Shown here one piece after another: positions 1-10,400 of a DNA stretch of 64,000 nucleotides (the first letter of the stretch is position 1; each line of letters opens with the position of its first letter). The notes under the pieces are model-generated. The model saw nothing but the letters and a program-made list of their open reading frames with translations. It did not search any database and was not told where the DNA came from. This stretch comes from Stromatinia cepivora (lineage: Eukaryota > Ascomycota > Leotiomycetes > Helotiales > Sclerotiniaceae): positions 1,364,001-1,428,000 of the forward strand of contig RCTD01000013.1 of the NCBI GenBank assembly GCA_014898415.1, in the 5' to 3' direction. The translations under genes were made by a program, and so were the position numbers.

Positions 1-913
1 GGGAGATGCGTGGGGAGGTGGAAGTGTTGTGGAAGGGAAATGTATGGATATATAAGATGTTAAGTGGATGCGGAGAAGAGGTGCAAAAGATTGGACCAAG
101 AAATCAGGAAGATCTTAGTTGTGGCTCCCAGACCAAAGAAAGTCAGAGCGCAAAATGGTGCCATGGACGAAGACGATGAAGCATGGGGAATCTTTGGGTA
201 AGAGCGGCTGGGCGCTTCAATTCACACCAGAGAGCATTTCAAGCATTTGAGCACCTTTCTAGAATCAGAGGAAAGAAGAAGCGAAGGAAGAATGGAATGA
301 AACAATGTCACAAGCATGTGCTCAAAAGTGTGAAAAAGAAGATATGGTAATGAGCAGGCAGTTCGGAAAGACTTCAAGTGTACAATGCAGGATTATCCAG
401 TCATATTAGGTGATGGACAGGATCATCATTTTATTTCATAAAAACTCTAGCATAGGTATATTTTCGCAATCGATAGAACTATGAACCTAAAACCATGTAT
501 ATGCAAAAAGTGTAAAGTGGTATTACCAATCTGTTAAGATGTATTTATCTATGCAAACGCGTATGTGAATCCTTGCGGACCTTTGCTTTTTTCTTTCTAT
601 AAATAATATATGTCATCGTTTGAGATTCTCTGTACTCCATATCCCCCAGTCTCAGTCCTATCCCATATCCAATTGTGAAAGCGCCATCCCAAAGTCATAA
701 ATCGTTATAATGCCCCGGTTTCTACATGATAGATTCGTTGAGGTATCTAGATCTTCGAAGCGGGGACTTGTCCATAAAGTTTGTGTATGAAAATATTCCA
801 AGGAAAACACGAAGAAGAAAAACTCCATAACCTCTTAGCACGTGTAAGTAACTCCGTGTAATCTTTCCCTCAAAATGCATAAACTGACTTGCGTCGTATG
901 TAAGAAATCTTTT
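1..913. other. intergenic, no supported gene
   Basis: Normal-composition DNA downstream of the para-aminobenzoate synthase stop codon. I see no long open frame and no recognisable protein on either strand. Positions 420-900 are AT-leaning, as expected for a 3' untranslated region and spacer. A short ATG frame near 153 that runs into a GTAAGA could be a first exon, but nothing supports it beyond that. Confidence 0.5.
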
Positions 914-3568
914 TTAACGAAATACTCCGAGTGTTCCATTCAACTTTGTCAACATCTCATCTCTTTCACCAATAGGGGTGCTGAGAGCTGTAACGGCACC
1001 GCCTGCGCCGATGTGCCATTTCTCCGTGTCTTTTTCTTCGGCTTCGATGACGCCGTCCTCGTCATCCCATCGATACATGGATCGAATGGTAACGCTAAAG
1101 TCACCTCGTCCGCCGACATCCATGTAACCCACAACACCAGAGTATAAAGAACGAGGTTTATGGTGTTCAATGTCTTGTAACAGTTCACAGCTGCGTTTCT
1201 TGGGCGCACCAGTCATGGATCCTGGAGGGAGAGAGGCAGCTAATATGTCGAGTCCAGTGTACTTTGTTCTCTTGTCGTCCTTAATGGTGAGTGATGACAT
1301 GTGCGTCAGCAAATCATCGGATGCATATTTTGGGTAAGAGCCTTCGACAACTGATATCATCTGGAAAACTGATGCATATTCCTCAACCACCATCAATCTT
1401 GGAACAGAGACATTGCCGGACCCGCAGACACCATGCAAATCATGACGAACGAGATCAACGATCATGAGGTTCTCGGCCTTTTCTTTGGGATCATTAAGAA
1501 GTATGGTGGCATCAGAAAGCGTTGAAACCTGGTCGGTTTTACGGACAGTGCCTTTCATAGGGCGGAGGGAACATTTTCCGACACGATTGTCCCACTTGAG
1601 GAATTGTTCAGGGGAACTAGAAACTAAAGTCGCAGGGCCAAGACGAAGGAAAGAAGCGAAAGGGGCAGGCTGACGTGCTCGAAGATTTTTGTACAGAGAC
1701 CAAGCACCTTTAGCAGGAGCTGGTCTTGGAGCCTTATTGTAGAGAAGAATAGATTCGGTGGTGTTGTGGGTTGATGTGTGGGGAGGATCGCTGCGGAGAC
1801 GAGTGATGGTGGTCTGGTCAGTGAGACATAACTCATAAGAGTCGCCACTGGCGATTTTATCTTGACATCGACGAACTTTTGATTCGTATGAATCGGCCGT
1901 GGGTTGAGTAATGGCCATGGAGAATTTGGAAGCAGGGCTGCGGACTGGTGACCAAGCTCGCTTTTCTCGACGAGATACTTTTATGCGATCGCAGGATAAG
2001 ACGAGGTCCCCTGGTCGGAGAGGCGTTTGACGAGTGCTCTTCACAGACTTCGGCTGAGAAGCCTTCTCAAGCTTGGGAGCAACAGCTTCCATCCATGCAG
2101 TATCGCTTTGGCTATCACCAAGGCTAGCCAGTTGTTGAAGGTAGAGAACCTTCTTCACATGGTCGACAATTATGCTTCGAGTGACCCATGCAAAGCAAAG
2201 ATCGGGTCGATAACCGTGAGCACTTGTTCCGTCAACTTTTACATCGATAGTTTCCAAGCCCAATTCGTAAGTCGTATATCCCATAAACCCTCCCCAGAAT
2301 GGCGACTCTTCATTTCCTTCTGTAACACGCGCAGTCTCCAAACGATGTGCCAAGAAGGACCAAACTCCACCACAGGACTTCAGGTCGATCTCTTCCTTGG
2401 TATCAAGATACTCTCCAGATGAAGACGGAATCTTGGTGATGTATTCATCCCCGACACGATATTCGAACCTCAAACAATCATCAATATCCAGGCCAATGAT
2501 ACTATATCGTCCCTTGACATCTGCAGATCCTGCGGAAGTTTCATCTGCATTAGTAGATTCCAATAGAATGTGATCTCGTCCCATGTCCTGTATGGCTTCC
2601 ACAATATCGGGTACGGAAAGATTCTTTGGTAAATCAATCGTTCGAGAAATGTACATATTTTTGAGCTTCATATTGTCGATCGAGGTATCGCTAGCCGGGG
2701 ATACAGGCATTGTTTGTAAAGCTTCAAATTGTTGGAGTAGGCTCACTCGTGTAGCAGATTGGCCGTGCATGATACCGTCGTAATTGATCTTCGTCTTTCT
2801 GAAAGTTTTATTCCAAACTTGTGCCAACTTGAACCAGTTTATAAAGATTTCTTTGCTTGTATCATTTGTGCAGACCGACTCTGGATGATATTGTATTGCC
2901 CAAAAGGGTTTCGTTGCATGTCGTACACCGACCAAAACTCTGCTGTCTTTCACACCGCAACTTCTCGCATGTTCAGCCTCTAGATCTGCACTCTCAACCC
3001 AAGCCAATGGTATCAAATCGGGAGATTTTTCTGTTGGCTCCCATCGTGATGTGTTCCAATCTTCATCTAGAATCTTGTCTTGACCTATATCCACACATAA
3101 ACTTTGATACAAGGTAGCGGTGATCTCGCCAACCCCACAAAATATTGAATCATCTTCTCCAACGGCGGAGACGGCTTGGACTTTTCCTGCGTGCACGACC
3201 TTTCTAATCATTCCATGTTGTGGGCCTTTCAATCTTTTAATTTGGCCCCCCAATTCCAAACACAACCTTTGAAATCCTAAACAAATTCCCAATACTGGTA
3301 ACATCTCCTCATCGGCAAGTCTCCAGATTTTCTTTATAATTCCGATATCACTGTCCGTCTCCGGATTTCCAGGGCCCGGGCCGCATACTACCGCTACATA
3401 ATGTCTCAATTCCTCGTGCAATGCTTCATCAGAAGCTAATAGGATTGGATCATCGATTTTGACCGTTCGCACTGAGGCGGTGAGGGAAGTTTCAAGTAAA
3501 GAAATGATATTATTCGAGAATGAATCATATGCATCAATAAAGAGAATTAAAGGTTTTTGGATCAACAT
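914..3568 (-). CDS. pabaA: para-aminobenzoate (4-amino-4-deoxychorismate) synthase, bifunctional
   Basis: Single-exon gene of 884 codons that makes 4-amino-4-deoxychorismate from chorismate and glutamine for folate synthesis. Residues 1-250 are a class I glutamine amidotransferase: nucleophile Cys96 in GICLGFQ, and His228 and Glu230 in QYHPES. Residues about 310-880 are the chorismate-binding half, ending in PPGSMTGAPK and GAGGAV. The lysine in RPMKGT, where anthranilate synthases have alanine (PIAGT), marks it as the PabB type. The usual RNDL reads RHDL here. The length fits fungal fused PabA-PabB proteins. The start is the first ATG of the frame, immediately before the amidotransferase strand. 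It lies downstream of the PKS-NRPS on the same strand. It is most simply the housekeeping folate gene; a role as a cluster gene supplying an amino-aromatic precursor is possible but unsupported. Confidence 0.93.
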   Translation of the reverse strand: MLIQKPLILFIDAYDSFSNNIISLLETSLTASVRTVKIDDPILLASDEALHEELRHYVAVVCGPGPGNPETDSDIGIIKKIWRLADEEMLPVLGICLGFQRLCLELGGQIKRLKGPQHGMIRKVVHAGKVQAVSAVGEDDSIFCGVGEITATLYQSLCVDIGQDKILDEDWNTSRWEPTEKSPDLIPLAWVESADLEAEHARSCGVKDSRVLVGVRHATKPFWAIQYHPESVCTNDTSKEIFINWFKLAQVWNKTFRKTKINYDGIMHGQSATRVSLLQQFEALQTMPVSPASDTSIDNMKLKNMYISRTIDLPKNLSVPDIVEAIQDMGRDHILLESTNADETSAGSADVKGRYSIIGLDIDDCLRFEYRVGDEYITKIPSSSGEYLDTKEEIDLKSCGGVWSFLAHRLETARVTEGNEESPFWGGFMGYTTYELGLETIDVKVDGTSAHGYRPDLCFAWVTRSIIVDHVKKVLYLQQLASLGDSQSDTAWMEAVAPKLEKASQPKSVKSTRQTPLRPGDLVLSCDRIKVSRREKRAWSPVRSPASKFSMAITQPTADSYESKVRRCQDKIASGDSYELCLTDQTTITRLRSDPPHTSTHNTTESILLYNKAPRPAPAKGAWSLYKNLRARQPAPFASFLRLGPATLVSSSPEQFLKWDNRVGKCSLRPMKGTVRKTDQVSTLSDATILLNDPKEKAENLMIVDLVRHDLHGVCGSGNVSVPRLMVVEEYASVFQMISVVEGSYPKYASDDLLTHMSSLTIKDDKRTKYTGLDILAASLPPGSMTGAPKKRSCELLQDIEHHKPRSLYSGVVGYMDVGGRGDFSVTIRSMYRWDDEDGVIEAEEKDTEKWHIGAGGAVTALSTPIGERDEMLTKLNGTLGVFR

Positions 3569-4413
3569 CGTAAGGTTTTTTTTTTTTTCCCCCTTTCTGC
3601 ACCTGCCTTGTAATTTAATCTTTCTTTCCCGTACTTCCCTGTATAATCCCCCAGCGAAAGGTCCAAGAGAGAGGAAGGGAAGAAAATCGGGTTGAATTGG
3701 GTTTGAATTGTGTTCAAAGTGGACAAAAGATATGGCGGTGTGTGGTGTGTTTGCTTGTTATTTATTTAGATATTTTTCCTCGGGAGGCGGTGGCAGAATT
3801 TAACTTGAATAGGTTTAGTAAGTTTTACATTTATTTGCTAAGGTTGCTGCTAACTATGCTTAGGGCTGATTAGCGGCGATTCGTGCATGTACCAACAGTT
3901 ACCGACATCAATAAAAAGTCTTATAATTTTGATAGAGAAACATTCTTAAGGGGTTTGATATATCAATTTTAATATTTAATATCAATCATTAATATTGCTT
4001 CGTTGATTCATCATGAAGCTTATATCTTATATCTTATGTACGACTTTTGTATCACAACTATCTGACTGCATGCATTAAGTTGGGCTTGGTTTGATTCCAC
4101 AAGCCGCATCACTGCATAAATTGGCTCATATTCAGACAAACAAGGACAAGCACTACAATATACTAAGTTTTATCAATGGACTCCGACCTAGGAACCCTTT
4201 CAAGCCTTACTTGGTGACTTTTCGAGCCACCTCCTAGTGAGTTTCCAGCAAAGCGTGAACTTTTCGTCAACTATTAGGCTGAATGGGCAGTGAAAGAGCC
4301 TCGTTATTTCTGTACACTTTTCATTTTGTATATGGGAGTTTGATTATACTATGGATTTCATGATTAAATAGTTATAGGTATATTTATAAGTACATCTGCG
4401 GCATAATAAGATT
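3569..4413. promoter_or_regulatory. spacer holding the PABA synthase promoter and the PKS-NRPS 3' end
   Basis: This 845-bp gap separates two genes on the minus strand. The stretch next to the PABA synthase start contains a homopurine run on the coding strand (complement of 3575-3597), a common fungal core-promoter feature. No frame of note. The 3940-4060 part is AT-rich but carries none of the repeats found later in the window. Confidence 0.4.
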
Positions 4414-7400
4414 TCATCTTGTGAGCCTTGGGAAACTTAATTGCCCCTCAGAAGCAGCTAAATCCTGAAGCAATGCCACCATAGTCGGTTGCATCCCTAA
4501 TTCACCAGCCTTTCGCACCCATTCAAAAGGATCAATCTCTATGACTGCTTGGTCATGCTCTACCACCCAGCTCCGAAGGTCACTCAGTGGCAGATCTACA
4601 CCACCGATATGATGCAGGATTCGCACCTCCTTCCTCAAGCTTTCTTGTACGTCTTCTCGGTCAGAGCCAGTTTCTTGAAGTGCACCCATCACTCCCCTCA
4701 CAACCTCATCTATAGACACTATATCAAACGCCCCACTCAGTTTCGTGTTGTTTTCGCCAATAATAGGCATGGCAGGAATAGCACGCAGTTGCGTGGAGTA
4801 TCGGCGTAGATTTTCCACCAACTCCAGACCTGGAGATTCGGCATCTTGACCCTCCCAACTCGAGGTTTGCTTCCGGATAATCAGACTTGGTCGATGTATC
4901 ACAATAGGCCAATCTGGATGGCGCTTGTGCAATTTCTCTAAGAACACCTCGCTAGCCCACTTAGTCGCCACATAACCATGGGCAATTTGGGATATATCCC
5001 GGGCCGGTGACACGACAATTGATGGTGGTGGATACTCGGCAATCGAAATGGGACCGAAAACAAACTCGTCAATGTCTTCTTGATCGATGCTTTGGTCTCG
5101 TAATGCTGCTACAATCGTGTTTCCCACAGAAACAGTACTTACATAATGAAAAGGCACCCTCCTTCTATTGCCATAGCGCGCTACCATCTCGACAAGATCT
5201 TTGGTTGATTGTAAGTTAGCGGCACGAAGGGAGACGTACGTTTTAAGATACGACATGTCGGCTGCATTGTGGATGACACTGGACGCCTCGCTGAACACCG
5301 CCGCGGCAGTAACTTCGGACAAGCCCATGCGAGGTTGTACAAGATCTCCTTCATGCAGCGTTACCTTATTGGTCTCAATCATTGCCGCCATATCGAATTC
5401 AAACCTGCGTTGGACATTCCGCACTCCCAGGCAATGTATGTGTTTCGTATTTGGATCTGCCAGGAGTTGTTCGAGCAGAGCCCGTCCAAGATTGCCTGTC
5501 GCGCCAGTAAGAACTACAACCTGAGGCGGAGAATTTAGCATTGATTCATCGCCTATTGTTGTCCTGATAGTCAAATTTTGCAGCGCAGGCGACAAAGATG
5601 TTTCCACTTTCCAATCAATAGCTTGAGTGTGTAATTGCGCACCACCCCTATCGATCTGGTATGCCATGGCGCCCAGCGTGCTTGAATCAAACATACGAAT
5701 TAGCGGCATATCGGTATTGAAATTCTCCAGAATACGCGCTTGCAAACCGAGAAGAAGCAGAGAAGAGCCGCCCACGTGGAAGAAGTCAGATCTGGCGGTG
5801 ATTTTTACTCGAGAATCAAGGATATGTTCCCAAACTTGTTTCAAACGTGCCTCCGTATCCGTCAAAGCTACCGCACATCCTTCCTCTTGTCCATTCGCAG
5901 GGTCATTATTCTCTGTTGACAGCGGTAATGTGGCGACTAGCTTGCGATCGAGTTTCCCCGAGCTTGTTGTTGGCATTTTGTCTATAGGTACGATTATGCT
6001 AGGACACATATATTGTGGTAGTGTCTTCCGGAGCTCTGAATGAATGGTATTCAGATATTGCTTAGTATCCGCCGTCTCAGCAAAGGCAACATGAGCGACG
6101 AGGAAGTCAGGCTTGCCGGGTGAGGACATTCGAAGGGATACAACAGCTTCCTTTAGCACGCCATCGACCGCTCTCAACAAGTTGTGTCCAATTTCGCCAA
6201 GGTCAATACGTAAGCCACGTAGTTTGATTTGAGTATCGATACGGCCTTCAATGATGATTTCTCCATCTTCTCGCCACCGACCAAAATCGCCAGTACGATG
6301 CATAGTAGTCCATCCATTTTCTTTGTCCTCAGGCGTGGCAAAGATATTTGCAATGAATCGTGTGGATGTGTATTCGGGCTTGTGTATGTATCCCAATCCA
6401 ACACCTGCGCCGCCAATATAGATCTCTCCCTGAACACCGGTGGGAACTGGTCTGAGCTGGTCGTCAAGCACATACACGGAATAGTTGGGTAGTGGTCTGC
6501 CAGCTGCAATGGGTCCGCATTTTGAACTAATATGGACTTGGGATCCAGTACAAGCTAGCGAAGTCTCGGTCGGTCCATACAGATTCCAGAGTGTCAGATC
6601 CGCCTTGTCAAGAGACGAAATCTGCTTCACAAGAGATAGAGGCACAGATTCTCCCGCGCAGAAAGCTTTCCACCACGTAGGAGAGTCTTGAAAGTTTTGC
6701 TTTCCGTATTGAAGCCAGGTTGCATACTCGGTTGGAGTGCCGCACGTAAATGTGATCCCATTGCTTGCTACGGCTTTCGCAATGGCTTTAGCATCACCTC
6801 TTTCTTGTCGTGGAACGATAAACAGATTTCCACCAAGGCAAAGGGCCGTGAAGATCTGCATCAGAGAAAGATCGAAGGATGGTGATGTCTGTTGAAGTAC
6901 CGTTTCCGCTCCAAAGTTGTAGATTTGAACAAGTGGCTCAGCCCAGTTCCGTAGACCCCCATGCTTTAGTACGATTCCTTTGGGCGTGCCCGATGATCCA
7001 CTCGTGTACAATATGACTGCTGGATTACTAGATACCGCATAGATTGGAACAATCTGAGTCGTTTGCTCCACCTGAGAAACATCTATCATTTGCATCTCTA
7101 CACTGTCGAGTCTGCTTGCATGCTGTCTACTCTTCTTGTCAACAAGCACGATAGATGGCCGACAATCTTGGACTATGCTATTTAGACGATTCCATGTCAA
7201 TGCCATGTCCAGTGGTAAATAGACCGCCCCAGCACGCATTAATCCAAGTAGAGCCGAAATCCAAGAAGGACTAGGATCTATTAATACTGCAACAGGTGAA
7301 CCAGCAGGAAGAGAAAATACTCGCAAACTGGCAGCGATACCGTTAGCATGTGCTGATATTTCGCCATATGTGCTGGATTCGTTGCCGTATCGTACTGCAA

Positions 7401-10400
7401 TTGTGTTTGGTTGCTCCCGAGCCATCCGATCAATTATATGAACCACCGTATCAAGTGTCTTGGATGGCGAAGATAATCCTATCGATACAAGTTATTACCA
7501 ACCACTCACTTGTGTAATACCCTGGAATTGACAGAACCGACGATGCAATACTAACCTCGACTGAGCTTCATGGCTTCTTGAGTCTCTAATTTTCCAAACA
7601 ACTCAGCTCCATCTAACGAGGAACCTGGGTTAGTAACAAACGCTTTCACCAGGCGCTTGTAGCACTCGACCAATGTTGTTGCTTCGGCTTCTCCGTAGAG
7701 ATCTTTTCGCACGACTAGTGTCTGAAAGCATTCGCCGTCTGCGTAATCTACCATCTCGAGGGTAACGTCGTATGCCATCTTAGAAATGCCGATCTGAACA
7801 GAATGGATTTCAAGGTCATCGCCCGGCCCCAAGCGAGTTGACTTGAGAAGCCCTTGTCTGTAGTTGACGAAACATTGGAATAAGGATGTGTACGATGCCG
7901 ATCTTGACACTTCGAGTCTATATCTTTGAGTTAAAAAGAGCCCCAAAGTATGGTTTGACTTGCCATCATAAAGCCCTAGGAAAGAAGACTTACTTGTTTA
8001 GAAGAACCTGGAATGGAACTTGCGAGTGTGCCAGGGCTGCAAGAACTTTATCACGCGTGTCTTGCATTGAGTAGGAGAACGTAGCTGCTGCATGGCTACG
8101 GAGGCGCAAAGGCAAGAGATTTACGAAGGGCCCAATGACATCCATCATCTCATCTTCCGTTCTGTTACCGTCTCCAATACCAATAGCAATGTCTTCTCCA
8201 TCACCGACTGGTGCAAAACGTAGAAGTAGGGTCCTAAACACAGTAAGGTAGAAGTGGAAGGGTGTAGTTCTATACTGCCGACACACTGCCTGGACCTTTG
8301 CCTTTGTCTCCGAGTCAATTGTGATATCAGCTTTCACATTCTCATAAGTTGTTAGAGTCGGTCGCGAAAATGCTTTTGATATTGTCAGAATTGGCAGCGG
8401 CGGCGGAAGAGTCGCAAATTCGGCTTTCCAGAATTTCAAGTCGTTCTCGAATTTGCCTGCAACAAAGTCCGAGTGCTGCTTCTCCGAGTATTCCGCGAAC
8501 TGACGGATCGCAAGAGTTTTACTAAGGCTCGGGTAGCTGTAAAGCTGAGAAAATCCCTTCAGTAAGCTTTGGAACGACATGCCATCCGCGATGAGAGGAT
8601 GGAGACCAGCAACAAAGAAGTGCTCTTCGGGTGACAGCGACAGCAGCATAACTCGAACGGTCTGACCTTCAGCCACATTGTATACGTGATCGTCTTGGAG
8701 AAATCTCACGGCTTCAAGCATTTCTTGCTCTTCATCAATTTCGCGAGACTCAAGGTGCAATTGACTATTTTCCATAATGGCTTGCACAGGCTTCCCCTTT
8801 TCCTCGATGATGCATGTTCTTAAAATCTCGTGCTGTTGAGCCAAAGAACGGACAGCCTTTCGGAAGTCTTCAATTCGAATCTTACCAGTAATTCGGGCCC
8901 ATGCGGTATGATTTAGACTGGTCTTATCTGTCAAGAATTTCCAGACAAACCAAAACATGTCTTGACTGAAAGATAATTCAAGTTTCTTCTGCACAGGAGA
9001 GCTTGGCATGCTACCGTCAACTGACTCATCAATGTCCGACGAGACCACTGGAGAGATCTTGATTGAATCATTGGGATTACCGGCGTCGCTACCGCTAGCT
9101 GTTCCCGGTCCGTTGACTGTCTCCTTCGTACTTGGCGAACCTAGGATCTTGTCTTGTATTGCTACAGAATCTTGATCGACTTCCAAGCCTGGTATCAGTC
9201 TATCTGGAATTGTTTCCGTCGCTATAATAATAAGGCCACTGATAGGAACGCCTCCAAGTATCTTCAAGACCGGTATGTTCACTTCAAGTGTCTTCATGAA
9301 CCAGCCGCGAATTTCTACAGCCAGAAGCGAGTCTATTCCCATCTCATCCAATCGCAATCCAGCAAGACTTTCTTTGCTGATTTTTCCGGAATCCAATTGG
9401 AATAGGTCATAAATTTTAGGGAGGAACGCATCCTGAATAATGCTATATATCTGGTTCCGGTCATGGGCCAGTGCTAGTTGCGTCTTCAATGGTATCCTGA
9501 ATTGGCCATCACCCACTGCTGATGAAAGACCGTCGCGGTTCTTGATAAAATGGCTCATGAAAGGTTCCGACTCCCACACTGGACGGTCCTGATCATCGGG
9601 GCCGATCCTGCGGGTACCGTTGAGAAGGTCTATGCTCTTATGAGCTGAATTAGGACGTCCAGCAATCACTGCCTCTGCAAAGAGCTGATAGAAGTCGCGT
9701 TCAGACGTTGGAATTAGTGCTGTTGACCGAAACGCAGCTCTAGAGTAAATCATGCGGTCTAGTTGAGAGGCATATCCAACACCATAGATTGCCCCAATGT
9801 GTATGACTGAAGCAGCCAGCCCTTTTTGTCGTCGTTGCTCTGCTAGACCAGACATGAACATATTGGCGGCCGAATAATTTGCCTGCCCAGGTCGTCCGAT
9901 AGTCGATACGACTGAAGAAAAGAAGATGAAAAAGTCTAAAGTGTTTTCTTGAAAGATATCATTCAGATGTATGCTCCCCTCTACTTTGGGCCTTGTGCCT
10001 CTCAGTAGATTTTCCAAAGTCGTGTCGCGGATTGGGGTGTCTTCCAGAACCACTTTCGATTATTAGCATAAACAAAAAGTCGGAACCAGGAGTTACTCAC
10101 TAGATCCTTGAGTCACGCCTGCTATTGGAGGCATAGTTGCACAAATATCTTGATGAAGGGCCAAAACATCACGTCTGATGGTGACATCACTATCAAATTT
10201 CAGCTTGCATACATCAAAACAAACGTGACCGTGTAAAGAATCCCTTCTTGTAGTTGAAGAAAGAGAGGCAGAAATAGACTCACCACGCAGTGACTTTTAT
10301 TACAGCGCCAAGTTCATGCATATCTTCCAGCCAATTAGGATCAATCTTGGGCGCTCGGCTTGAAATGACAAAATATTTGGCCCCGTGTCGTATCATCCAT

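Noticed and set aside
875..1147. Open frames opposite the PABA synthase and PKS-NRPS genes
   Set aside because: They are antisense shadows of strong coding regions with no protein features of their own.
7479..10283. Apparent stops between the long frames of the PKS-NRPS, suggesting a broken gene
   Set aside because: Every gap is explained by GT-AG introns that restore conserved motifs, and the exon sum is exactly divisible by three.
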